Shown here one piece after another: positions 6,695 to 14,007 of a stretch of 14,050 bases of DNA. Source of the stretch: DASVXQ01 sp046727955 (lineage in GTDB: Bacteria; Actinomycetota; CALGFH01). Each line of letters starts with the position of its first letter. Within the stretch, counting starts at the first letter, position 1. The position numbers and the translations under genes were made by a program. Under the pieces are notes generated by a model, which saw only the letters and a program-made list of their open reading frames with translations, was not told the origin of the DNA and did no database searches. Location: contig JBKPDO010000249.1 in NCBI GenBank assembly GCA_046727955.1, positions 1 through 14,050 of the forward strand. Reading direction: 5' to 3'.

Positions 6695-9600
6695 CTACCG
6701 GCCGTCCCGCTCGTGGCGGTCGCGGTCCTGCCGGGGCGTGCGGTCGCGGTCGCGGTGTCCTGGCCGGTCCTGCCGGTCGCTACGGGACAGCCGCTCGCGC
6801 TGCTCGACCAGCCGCTCCAGCGCGGCGCGGACCGCATGCCAGTCCCGCCGCTGGCCTGGCCGGTCGGGGCCGGGCTGGCGGCCCAAGACCCCGCCGGGCG
6901 GTCCTGCCGTCCGGTCCTGGGTGTCGTCGCGGTCGCGATGGCGGCGATGCCAACCCGGCCGGTCCGGCGCGGGACGAGACGCCCGGCCGGGCACGGGACG
7001 GGACGCAGGACGAGCAGGATTGGACGGCTCCTCGGTCGCCGGACGGGACGGCGCGGCAGGACCGCCAGAAGGGTCGCGGCCGGCCCCCGCGTGCTGGGGC
7101 CTCGGCCCCTCCCCGGCGGGTGCGCGGTCGGTCGCAGCGTCGGTGTCCCGCTCGGGTGGCCCACCACCCCGCTGTGCCCGCTCTCCGGGCTCTGGCAGCC
7201 CGTGGACGCGCCGGTAGGCGTCCAGCTCGACCGCCGCCGCAATCCACACTTGGCGCTCGGCGGGCTGCTGGGGCATGGGGCCAAGCTCAGCCATCAGCCA
7301 AGTGGGCGGGTCCAGCACCATCGCCCGCGCATCCACCCAGCGGCGCCACCCCAGCTCGCGGGCGACGAGCTGCTCGCGGCGCCGCAGTTCGGCGTCGTGC
7401 TCTTCGAGCCAGCCGTCCCGCTGCTGCTGGTGGCGGCGCAGCATCCCGTCCCGCTCGGCGGCCTGGTTGGCCTGCCCGGCAAGCGTCCTGCCCCGATGCT
7501 CGGCCAACGCCAGCCGATCGCGGGTCGCAAGCCGCGCCGCCCGGCCCCGCGCGTCGGCGGCCTCGGCGCGGGCGGCCTCCAGGTCGGCCAGGGCCTGCCG
7601 GCGGGCCGCCTCGAGGTCCTTGGCGCGGCGTTGGGCCAGGGTCAGCTCGCGGGAGCGGTCGGGTGGGCACTCCGCACGCGCCGCCTGGACCTGGTCGCGC
7701 TCTTCTCGGAGCTGCTTGGTGGACCACCGCCGCACGTCCAGCAAGCTCGGCAGGTCGCTGGCCAGGGTCTTGCTGCCGTCGCGGGCCATGACCCGGCCAA
7801 GCAGCTGCTCGGGCTCGACCGGCTCGCCGCGGGGGTGGCCGTGGGCCTCCTGGTCGCCGAGCGGCGCCGGCCCCACCGTCAGGTACAGGTCGGTGCGCTC
7901 CTTGGACCGCGACAGCTGCACGTAGCAGCCCTGCATGTCCTCGGCGCCGTCCAACGCCAGCAGCGCCCGCTGCTCGGTGCGGCCCTGCGAACGCATGTCG
8001 GTGCGCGCATAGGCCAGGTCCACCCGCCGCGAGCCGCCCGGCGCCACCGGGGCGTCCAGGTACCAGCCCGGCAGCCGCACCGTCCGCGGCGGGTCCTCTT
8101 CGCTGGTGCGCACCGTCAGCGCCCGCCCGCGCACGTCCACGGCGACGACTACGGCGCTGGTGCCGTTGGCGACGCCCAGCCGCGCCAGCGCGTTGGCGCC
8201 CAACACCACCTGATCGCCCACCCCAAACTGCCGGTCGCCGACCGCCAACCGCTCAGCCCCAAGCTCGCCGGCGTCGGCACGCAGCCGCTGGCACAGCAGG
8301 TTCAAGCGGTCGACCTGGGCGCGGCGGTGGGCGTAGATGACCGGCTCCTCGCCGGCCTGCTGCGCGGCGAACCAGTCGTTTAGCAGCGTCTGGTCGCGTT
8401 CGTCGCTGGCCTCGAACGCGCGGATGCGCTCGTGCTCGGCGTAGGCGGCGATCGCCTGCTCGACCCGCCCGGCGCGCACGTCGTCCAGGGCCTGCTGCTC
8501 CCACAGCGCGACCTGGCGGCGGTTGACCGTTAGCTCGCTGGCACCCAGCCGCAGCCGCAGCGCCCGGAAGCCGCCGCCGGCGTCGATGGAGGCAAACTGC
8601 CGGTCATCGCCCACCAGGATGACCTTGGCGCCCGCCCGGTCGGCATGGTCGAGGAGGGGGGCGAGCTTGCGGGTGCCGAGCATGGCGGCCTCGTCGACCA
8701 CCAGCACCGTCCGCTCGTCCAGCCCGTCCCAGCCTTTGCCGAGGTCCAGCAGCAGCCGGTCGACGGTGCGGACGTCGCTGAAGCCCTCCTCGCCCAGGCC
8801 GACGGTGGCGATCCCGGTCGGGGCGGTGCCCAGCACCTGGTAGCCGTCCAGCTCGAAGGCCTCCCGCGCGAGCCCAAGCGCCCACGTCTTGCCCGACCCG
8901 GCCCTGCCCACCACGACCGAGACGCCGGCGCCAGACCGGCACACGTCCTGCACCATGGCGGCCTGGTCCTGGCCGGCGCTCCGGTGGCGCTCCAGCACCA
9001 AGCGGACGACCTCGGGGCGAACCTGCCCGCATCGCTGCTCGCGGCGGTCGACCGCGGCGGCGACCAGCTGCCGCTCCCGCTCCAGCAGCTCTGGGGTGGA
9101 GTACCGCTGGACGCCGAGGCGCCGGTCGCGGCCGAGGTGGACCGCCCGCTCGCCAAGGAACCGCTCGGCTAGCTGCTCGGCCTGGGCGCGGGCGGCCTGC
9201 GCAGTGGGCGCGACCGGCAGGCGCTTACAGAGCGCGTCCACCACGTCCGCCCGCGTGAACGTGCTCGTGCCCGCGCTCAGTCCGTCCGGCCCGGCCAACT
9301 CGCCAAGCACCCGCTGGACCTCCTCGGCCGAGGCCAGCCGCCCGCGCCCATCCGCAAGCGTCTGGCCGAGCTCGTGCTCCCCGATGCCGGCGTCGGCCAG
9401 CTCACGGGTCCAGCGGGCGTAGACGCTGTGCTCGTCCTCGCTGTGGTCCTTGGGTGCGCGGGTGGCGACTGCCGCGGCCGAGCTGGCCTTGATGCCTGCC
9501 AGGCCATGCTCGGCCAGCCAGTCGTCGATCTCGACTGAGCGCTTGGAGAACCGCTGGATGAGTGTCCGGTCGTCCAGGCCGACGATCTCGGCCGCACCCG

Positions 9601-10546
9601 ACCGCTCGTCCACGGCTGTCCAGCGCACCCCCAGCCGTTCGGTCAGTGCGGCCCGCTCGGCGGCCAGGTAGAGGTGGTCGGCGGCCATCAGGTGCGCGTA
9701 CAGCCGGTCAGAGTCCAGCGCCGTCCAACGGCTGTCCGGTCCCTTGGCGGCGTTTTGCACCAGCACGTGGGTGTGGTACTGCGGGTCGCCCGCCCGGCTA
9801 CTGCGGTGCTCAAAAGCGATCCCGAGCAGCCCGCCGTGGGCGTGGTAGCGGTCGGTGCCGTTGTGGTCGCGGCGGACCCCGACCCCGTGCTGCTCCAGGT
9901 ACTGAATGGCGACCTGGAGCGCTTCGGCGCGGGCCTCGGCGACTTGTCGGCGGACCTGCTCGCCGCCGGCACCGGCCAGCAGCGAGACGCTCTTGGGGGA
10001 GGAGAAGCAGTGGTCCAGGGCGGACACACGCTCATCCACCCGCTTGCCGCGGTGCCGCCATGCCCCGTCGAACGCCGCACCGTACAGCTCGTGGGGGTCC
10101 AGACCGAGCACCTTGCGGCAGACCCGCTCGACGGTCTCCACCTTAACGCGCTTGGAGCCGCCGAGCTTGCAGGCCGCCTGCACCGACCGCACGTCGCCCG
10201 CGAGCGCCTTGGAGCCGGCGAGCCACTCCAGCTCGCTAAGACCTTGCTCCGCGGCGCGGGACTGGAGGGCCGCCAGCAGCGGCGCGGCGGGGAGCTTGGA
10301 GCGGGGGTCGGCGCGCAGCAGCGGCGTGCCGCGTTGGGCGCCGGTGGCCGGGTCCAGGCCGCGGAACATGGCGCGGACCTGTTCGGGGGTGGCCTCGCCG
10401 ACCAGGCCGCTGGTGGCGGCGGCCTCGCCGACGAACCGGCCGGGAGATTCTCCTCTGCCGGAGAAGTACTCTTCGCGGTTCTTGGCGATCTGGTCCAGCC
10501 AGTAGGTCTCCTGGCCGGCCTTGAGCGCCTTCACCGGCAGCGCCAC
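6695..10546 (-). CDS. MobF-family conjugative relaxase/helicase (TrwC/TraA-like)
   Basis: This relaxase nicks oriT, stays covalently bound to the 5' end, and unwinds the transferred strand. It has 1283 residues from GTG 10546, with GGAAAGGAC just upstream. Candidate catalytic tyrosines are Tyr15 and Tyr27. The metal-binding histidine triad is His247, His258 and His260 (EHR, then DPQYHTH), with the 11/2 spacing of TrwC. An extra segment of about 95 residues lies between the N-terminal part and SSPKSVSLLAG. The RecD-like helicase shows Walker A GRAGSGKT (547-554), Walker B VVDEAAM (Asp618-Glu619) and motif VI YVQLSRSKERT (875-885). A helical Arg/Ala/Glu-rich region follows, then a low-complexity Pro/Arg tail ending in RDRD-type repeats. 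All key motifs are present, so it looks functional. Confidence 0.95.
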   Translation of the reverse strand: MALPVKALKAGQETYWLDQIAKNREEYFSGRGESPGRFVGEAAATSGLVGEATPEQVRAMFRGLDPATGAQRGTPLLRADPRSKLPAAPLLAALQSRAAEQGLSELEWLAGSKALAGDVRSVQAACKLGGSKRVKVETVERVCRKVLGLDPHELYGAAFDGAWRHRGKRVDERVSALDHCFSSPKSVSLLAGAGGEQVRRQVAEARAEALQVAIQYLEQHGVGVRRDHNGTDRYHAHGGLLGIAFEHRSSRAGDPQYHTHVLVQNAAKGPDSRWTALDSDRLYAHLMAADHLYLAAERAALTERLGVRWTAVDERSGAAEIVGLDDRTLIQRFSKRSVEIDDWLAEHGLAGIKASSAAAVATRAPKDHSEDEHSVYARWTRELADAGIGEHELGQTLADGRGRLASAEEVQRVLGELAGPDGLSAGTSTFTRADVVDALCKRLPVAPTAQAARAQAEQLAERFLGERAVHLGRDRRLGVQRYSTPELLERERQLVAAAVDRREQRCGQVRPEVVRLVLERHRSAGQDQAAMVQDVCRSGAGVSVVVGRAGSGKTWALGLAREAFELDGYQVLGTAPTGIATVGLGEEGFSDVRTVDRLLLDLGKGWDGLDERTVLVVDEAAMLGTRKLAPLLDHADRAGAKVILVGDDRQFASIDAGGGFRALRLRLGASELTVNRRQVALWEQQALDDVRAGRVEQAIAAYAEHERIRAFEASDERDQTLLNDWFAAQQAGEEPVIYAHRRAQVDRLNLLCQRLRADAGELGAERLAVGDRQFGVGDQVVLGANALARLGVANGTSAVVVAVDVRGRALTVRTSEEDPPRTVRLPGWYLDAPVAPGGSRRVDLAYARTDMRSQGRTEQRALLALDGAEDMQGCYVQLSRSKERTDLYLTVGPAPLGDQEAHGHPRGEPVEPEQLLGRVMARDGSKTLASDLPSLLDVRRWSTKQLREERDQVQAARAECPPDRSRELTLAQRRAKDLEAARRQALADLEAARAEAADARGRAARLATRDRLALAEHRGRTLAGQANQAAERDGMLRRHQQQRDGWLEEHDAELRRREQLVARELGWRRWVDARAMVLDPPTWLMAELGPMPQQPAERQVWIAAAVELDAYRRVHGLPEPGERAQRGGGPPERDTDAATDRAPAGEGPRPQHAGAGRDPSGGPAAPSRPATEEPSNPARPASRPVPGRASRPAPDRPGWHRRHRDRDDTQDRTAGPPGGVLGRQPGPDRPGQRRDWHAVRAALERLVEQRERLSRSDRQDRPGHRDRDRTPRQDRDRHERDGR

Positions 10547-10627
10547 GCAAGTGTCCTTTCCCCGACCGCGGTGGTCAGGCTGCATCGCAGATGCGGATGT
10601 GTAGTGCTCTTGAAGGGCGGTAGGAAA

Positions 10628-10656
10628 AGTGTACGGGACACTGCAATGGCACTAAA
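10628..10656 (-). promoter_or_regulatory. candidate relaxase promoter with overlapping palindrome
   Basis: On the minus strand, TTTAGT (10651-10656) and TACACT (10628-10633) are separated by 17 bases, giving a plausible -35/-10 pair upstream of the relaxase GTG at 10546. The -10 element lies inside the dyad AGTGT-ACGGG-ACACT (10628-10642). A protein bound to the dyad would block transcription, as in self-repressed transfer operons. Which protein binds is not shown by the sequence. The -35 match is weak. Confidence 0.4.
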
Positions 10657-10838
10657 GCATGTTGCGATGACCGGGGTCCTGGTAGGCGTTACGATTCGGT
10701 CGGATCAGGGCGCGAGGTGAGCGGCTGAGTGCATAACGGGACGCGAAGTCCCTGGTAGAGCGTTCATCTCGAGTCCAGACGGTGCCAATACGACACCGAT
10801 GTTTTTAGCCTGGCGTTTCCCCTGAGGATCGGGTTCTC

Positions 10839-10852
10839 ATTCTCACGAGAAT
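10839..10852. promoter_or_regulatory. perfect palindrome, candidate operator
   Basis: ATTCTC-AC-GAGAAT is a perfect 6-bp dyad with a two-base spacer in an AT-richer patch. It lies between the relaxase and the divergent ABM/regulator unit, 206 bases before the ABM start. The XRE-type regulator encoded at 11389 is one candidate ligand, by proximity only. Confidence 0.4.
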
Positions 10853-10989
10853 AGCCGTCCCATTTCCCACAACCAGAGCCGGCCGCGAAGGTCATCGGAG
10901 CCGGAAACGAGCTTCAGATGATGGCCTGACAGTCCGCGTAGAGACCCTTGAGCTACCCGCATTCTGAGTGCGGGGTCGCACTCCACTTG

Positions 10990-11018
10990 TTGGGTTTCCT
11001 CTCTGAGGGCGATAGGCT
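10990..11018 (+). promoter_or_regulatory. housekeeping-type promoter for the ABM-regulator unit
   Basis: TTGGGT (10990-10995) and TAGGCT (11013-11018) are exactly 17 bases apart. This fits the actinobacterial vegetative pattern of TTGnnn and TAnnnT. A start near 11025 gives a leader of about 34 bases before the GTG at 11059. Just upstream is a dyad CCCGCA-N7-TGCGGG (10956-10974) that could be an operator or hairpin at the edge of the promoter. Confidence 0.55.
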
Positions 11019-11058
11019 GGGCGCCGCCGGGCGTGACCGTTATCACGAGGGGGAACAC

Positions 11059-11382
11059 GTGTTTGGACTCGTCGTTCGCTTCGATCTCAAAGCAGGCGCA
11101 GGGCCGAGCTTCGATGTCCTGACGAACGAAACCGTAGAGCGCATTCGCACGTCCGAGCCGGGCACGCTCATCTACGCCTGCCACGCGGTTGAGGGTGAAT
11201 CCGATGCCCGGGTGTTCTACGAGCTGTACCGCGACCGCGAGGCATTCGAGGCACACGAGCGCCAAGAGCACGTCCGCCGCTTCCTGAAGGAGCGCGAGCA
11301 GTACCTCACCGCAACACGAGTCGAGTTCCTTGCTCTCCAGGCCGGCAAGGGAACACCGACTCCCAGCAAGCAGGCACGGTAG
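11059..11382 (+). CDS. small antibiotic-biosynthesis-monooxygenase (ABM) fold protein
   Basis: This 107-residue protein matches the putative quinol monooxygenase/ABM pattern. It has an N-terminal strand GLVVRFDLKAG, a helix with FDVLTNETVERIR, a strand TLIYACHAVEG, and the typical ARVFYELYRDREAFEAHERQ (about residues 50-69), then a helix HVRRFLKER. ABM proteins are dimeric ferredoxin-like folds, many of which oxidise quinols without cofactors, but the substrate cannot be read from sequence. The GTG at 11059 is chosen because GAGGGGG lies about 8 bases upstream and the domain begins immediately; an upstream in-frame start at 10948 would precede the promoter. Only six bases separate it from the regulator gene. 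Confidence 0.75.
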   Translation: MFGLVVRFDLKAGAGPSFDVLTNETVERIRTSEPGTLIYACHAVEGESDARVFYELYRDREAFEAHERQEHVRRFLKEREQYLTATRVEFLALQAGKGTPTPSKQAR

Positions 11383-11388
11383 CCGGCC

Positions 11389-12615
11389 GTGGAAGTCTCG
11401 ACGCCACTCGGCGAGCGCATCGCCTACTACCGCCGCCGCCGCGGGCTCTCCCAGGTGAAGCTCGCGGGGCTCCTCGGCCGCTCGGAGAGCTGGCTTTCCC
11501 AAGTCGAGCGTGGGGTGCGCTCCATCGACCGCATCTCGGTCCTCATGGAGGTCGCAGGAGCGCTCAACGTGCCCGTCAGCGAGCTGGCGCCGGACCCTCT
11601 CGTACTCGAGGCGCAGAGCGAGGAGCATCCTGCCGTCCGGGCCATCCGCATGGCGCTCACCGGCCATGCCGCGCTGCCGGTCCTCCTCGATGGCCCTCAT
11701 GCGGCAACGCCGCCCGACCTGTCGGACCTTAAGGCAAGAGCCGAACAGGCTTGGGATCTCGCCCATGCCTCACGCTACGCCGACCTTGGTGAGCTGCTCC
11801 CGCCGCTCATCTCGGAGTGCGAGCAGGCCGCCCGGCGACTGAGCGGCACTGACCGTAAGGCGGCGTTCGAGTTGACGGCGGAGACGTACCAGGCCACGGC
11901 CGCCGCGATGGCCAAGCTCCGCGAGACGGATCTGGCCTGGATCGCGGGCGACCGATCGGTAACCGCAGCCGAGCGCGCCGGGGCCGTTCTCCTTGCGGCA
12001 GCCGGCGAGTTCCGGATCGCGCACGCCTTCCTGAGCGGCAACCGCGCCGATCAGGGACTGCGGACAGCGCTCACGACCGTCGCCGCCCTGGAGCAGGGGC
12101 TCCAGGGCGCTCCCACGGAGCACCTTGCACTGTGGGGCGCCATGAACCTTGTTGGCGCGGTCCTTGCCATCCGAGCGAACGCTGAGGACATCGCCCGTAC
12201 GTGCATGCGGAAGGCAGAGGTAGCCGCGCAGCGGATCGGCGAGGACCGCAACGACTTCCACACCGAGTTCGGCCCGACCAACGTGGCCCTGCACGCGGTC
12301 GGCATCTCGGTCGAGCTGGGCGACGCCGGCGAGGCGCTGCGCCGGGCCGGCACGGTCGATGCCTCCGCCCTCTCCACCGAGCGGCGCACCCGCTTCCTGA
12401 TCGACGTTGCCCGAGCGTATGGCCAGCGCAGGAAGACGGCTGAGACGGTATGGACGCTCCAGGAGGCAGAGTCGCTCACGCCTGAGCAGGTACGAAGCCA
12501 TCCACTTGTCCGCGAGATGATCCGCGACCTGCTGCGAGGAGAGCGCCGCAGCGTCAACCCAGACCTGCGCGCCCTTGCCCGGCGCGTCGGGGTGCTACCG
12601 GAGACGGCGCACTAG
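11389..12615 (+). CDS. XRE-family helix-turn-helix regulator with long helical C-terminal domain
   Basis: This is a 408-residue protein. Residues 7-65 form a Cro/C1-type HTH domain (LGERIAYYRRRRGLSQVKLA, then GRSESWLSQVERG, ending with a hydrophobic helix NVPVSEL). The remaining 340 residues are Ala/Leu/Arg-rich helices resembling a degenerate TPR array, a layout abundant in streptomycetes and relatives, where the tail may bind a peptide or small molecule. The GTG start sits six bases after the ABM stop. No good Shine-Dalgarno is visible, so translation is probably coupled to the ABM gene. It may regulate its own operon or the neighbouring transfer genes, which is inference. Confidence 0.85.
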   Translation: MEVSTPLGERIAYYRRRRGLSQVKLAGLLGRSESWLSQVERGVRSIDRISVLMEVAGALNVPVSELAPDPLVLEAQSEEHPAVRAIRMALTGHAALPVLLDGPHAATPPDLSDLKARAEQAWDLAHASRYADLGELLPPLISECEQAARRLSGTDRKAAFELTAETYQATAAAMAKLRETDLAWIAGDRSVTAAERAGAVLLAAAGEFRIAHAFLSGNRADQGLRTALTTVAALEQGLQGAPTEHLALWGAMNLVGAVLAIRANAEDIARTCMRKAEVAAQRIGEDRNDFHTEFGPTNVALHAVGISVELGDAGEALRRAGTVDASALSTERRTRFLIDVARAYGQRRKTAETVWTLQEAESLTPEQVRSHPLVREMIRDLLRGERRSVNPDLRALARRVGVLPETAH

Positions 12616-12673
12616 CCTTGCCGGCGCTGGGCAGCCTATCTATCAAGCCCGGGTCAGAGGTCGAGCAGTCCCC

Positions 12674-13240
12674 CTACGGCATATGGAGCTTTCGCTTCAT
12701 CTCGGCGGTGGCGAGACTCTGGAGCACGGGCAGCATCGCCTCATACGCCTTCGGCACGAGACTCTGTAGGCGGTCCAGCGCTCGGCCACGCCGCTCATCT
12801 GTCTCCTCGTCTACCGGAGCCGACAGGACAGCAATCTGCTCGCCGATCGTGAGCAACGTGGCCTCGTCCAGATCCTCGTGGTCGATCAGGTCGTACAGCT
12901 TGCCCACTCGTTCCTCGCGCGTCGCCCACGGGTATGCCGCGCCACAGATCCAGCAGAACGACTCCGGCCGCTCCAAGTGATCGTAGCCGTAGGCCATCTC
13001 GTGGGCTCCCAGCAGTGGCGCCTCACACGATCTGCACGCTCGGAGAACGGGAGAACCGCACTGACCGCAGAAACGCTGCGGGGTGGGCTCCGGGGGTGGC
13101 ACACCAATGGATGCGGAGCCTTCAACGAAGTGGGGTGCTCCGTTGGAGGTCCGTGGGCGTGGAGGAGGGTCGAGAGAGTCTTCGATGATGTGCCCGTTGC
13201 GGCACACAGCCGCGCAGCGACGGTCGCGGGGGGGAATCAC
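12674..13240 (-). CDS. DUF2321-like zinc-ribbon protein
   Basis: This 188-residue soluble protein carries the pattern I associate with DUF2321: a CRNGHIIEDS segment (13-22), a ribbon FCGQCG with CRSC (Cys58, Cys61, Cys69, Cys72), and a further FCWICGAAYPW (Cys96, Cys99). An acidic helical C-terminus follows. Function is unknown; the ribbons imply a zinc-bound fold for protein or nucleic-acid contacts. The GTG at 13240 is preferred because GGGAAGG lies about 8 bases before it and the first conserved motif follows at residue 9; an upstream start would add an unconserved Arg-rich stretch. It is convergent with the XRE regulator, the two stop codons being 58 bases apart. Confidence 0.75.
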   Translation of the reverse strand: MIPPRDRRCAAVCRNGHIIEDSLDPPPRPRTSNGAPHFVEGSASIGVPPPEPTPQRFCGQCGSPVLRACRSCEAPLLGAHEMAYGYDHLERPESFCWICGAAYPWATREERVGKLYDLIDHEDLDEATLLTIGEQIAVLSAPVDEETDERRGRALDRLQSLVPKAYEAMLPVLQSLATAEMKRKLHMP

Positions 13241-13358
13241 GCTGTGGTCCTTCCCATCTTGATTCGGGGGGTGGGGAAGCCGCGAACAAGGATACAACCG
13301 ACCTCGGACAGTGAATCGATCCTCGCGTCGTGCGGCTGCCGAGACGGGAGTGATCCGG

Positions 13359-13373
13359 CACATATCTCATGTG
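13359..13373. promoter_or_regulatory. dyad upstream of the DUF2321-like gene
   Basis: CACAT-ATCTC-ATGTG is flanked on both sides by CCGG, about 120 bases before the GTG at 13240. A TATCCT on the minus strand nearer the gene could be a -10 element. The dyad may be an operator. The rest of the 13241-13468 spacer shows nothing else I can name. Confidence 0.3.
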
Positions 13374-13468
13374 GTCCGGCATGAATGCCAGAGGATCAGC
13401 CACCGTCCGGCCACACAAGCCAGCGCCTCGGTTGGACCGGGAACCGGGGCGCTCCGGTGAAAGCGGAG

Positions 13469-13714
13469 TCAGGTCTGCCGGGTGGCTCGCCGCTGTGCGA
13501 CTTGACGCTGGAACTCACGCAGCGTGGTCATCATGTACTCGACTGCCGCCAGCCACGCCTCGGGCAGGTCGTGGTTGTCCCAGATCGGCCTGCCGTCAAC
13601 CTGGATCACGCCGTGGTCGTACACGGTCACGTCGATCGTCAGGTTGAGACCTGCGTCTCGTGCTGTCGGCTTGACCTTCATGCGCTCGCGGACGCTCTCC
13701 AGCGATGCGGGCAC
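13469..13714 (-). CDS. small unrecognised protein (81 residues)
   Basis: The start is the GTG at 13714, seven bases after a near-perfect AAGGAGG; an ATG at 13732 would place that site inside the gene. The protein has an N-terminal charged helix (ESVRERMKVKPTARD). Two beta strands with a turn follow (LNLTIDVTVYDHGVIQVDGRP, about residues 20-42), then an amphipathic helix (AWLAAVEYMMTTLREF) and a basic tail. It is soluble with no cysteines. The sheet-plus-helix pattern and strong ribosome site make it a credible gene. I do not recognise the family. Confidence 0.6.
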   Translation of the reverse strand: MPASLESVRERMKVKPTARDAGLNLTIDVTVYDHGVIQVDGRPIWDNHDLPEAWLAAVEYMMTTLREFQRQVAQRRATRQT

Positions 13715-13752
13715 CTTGGTCCCTCCTTCCATCTCCGGTCTGTCGTACTAGT

Positions 13753-13808
13753 GTGACCTGGGGCCAGTCACCCACCAAGAGAGATCGCTTGCTATCCTTG
13801 GGCCAGTC
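13753..13808. promoter_or_regulatory. divergent spacer with hairpin and direct repeat
   Basis: The 161-base spacer between the two small genes contains GTGAC and GTCAC arms (13753-13757, 13767-13771) that also include CTGG/CCAG pairing. A direct repeat GGGCCAGTC occurs at 13761-13769 and 13800-13808. Such paired sites between divergent starts suggest a shared operator. No strong promoter pair could be fixed on either strand. Confidence 0.35.
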
Positions 13809-13875
13809 GGCTCGGTCACGTCCCCCCAGCGGCGTACTTCCCTGGACCGAGTCCATCCCGGAAGGGAGATGTGGC

Positions 13876-14007
13876 GTGGCCACGTTCCGAATCACTTACC
13901 TGGACCGGTCTCACCCGGGTTCCGCAGCTCGGGTCGCGCATAGTCCACGAATCTGGGCAGTGACCTGCGGAGATGGGCGATGGCACGCGCAGGCGGCGTG
14001 TATCTAG
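13876..14007 (+). CDS. small unrecognised protein (43 residues)
   Basis: A GTG at 13876 follows GAAGGGAG by seven bases and opens MATFRITYLDRSHPG; the frame ends with TAG at 14005-14007. A strand FRITYLD, then RIWAVTCGDGRWHAQAA, suggest a tiny beta-rich domain, or the beginning of a longer family cut short by a stop. Codon use is G/C-ending as in neighbours. No homologue is recognised, so it is held mainly on its ribosome site and position opposite another small gene. Confidence 0.45.
   Translation: MATFRITYLDRSHPGSAARVAHSPRIWAVTCGDGRWHAQAACI

Larger units (their letters stand above)
10547..10860. other. relaxase upstream region with clustered inverted repeats; candidate oriT
   Basis: There is no gene here. 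Short dyads are unusually dense: ACCGCGGT (10565-10572); GCATC-GCA-GATGC (10582-10594); AGTGT-ACGGG-ACACT (10628-10642); GGGAC-GCGAA-GTCCC (10738-10752); CGGTG-N9-CACCG (10780-10798, followed by GATGTTTTTA); ATTCTC-AC-GAGAAT (10839-10852). MobF elements usually carry oriT beside the relaxase gene, and such regions are rich in inverted repeats and AT-richer than the surrounding DNA, as here. The assignment is inferred from position and structure; no nic consensus was recognised. The first two dyads lie in the presumed relaxase leader and may act on translation instead. Confidence 0.45.

Noticed and set aside
6700..6785. Further GGTCGC hexamers near the relaxase 3' end
   Set aside because: These are codons for the Arg-Asp-rich tail of the relaxase, not a fourth copy of the non-coding repeat.
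6605..8383. 592-residue plus-strand open frame
   Set aside because: It is antisense to the relaxase, whose helicase motifs are unambiguous on the other strand.
10738..10785. tRNA-like stretch (CTGGTAGAGCG ... CGAGTCCAGA)
   Set aside because: D-arm- and T-arm-like words are present, but no acceptor, anticodon or T-arm pairing could be built.
10780..10808. Rho-independent terminator (CGGTG-N9-CACCG then GATGTTTTTA)
   Set aside because: The stem is only five pairs with a nine-base loop, and no plus-strand gene precedes it. It is kept only as one of the dyads in the candidate oriT region.
10843..11766. 307-residue minus-strand open frame
   Set aside because: It is antisense to the ABM and XRE genes, which have clear domains, a promoter and a ribosome site on the plus strand.
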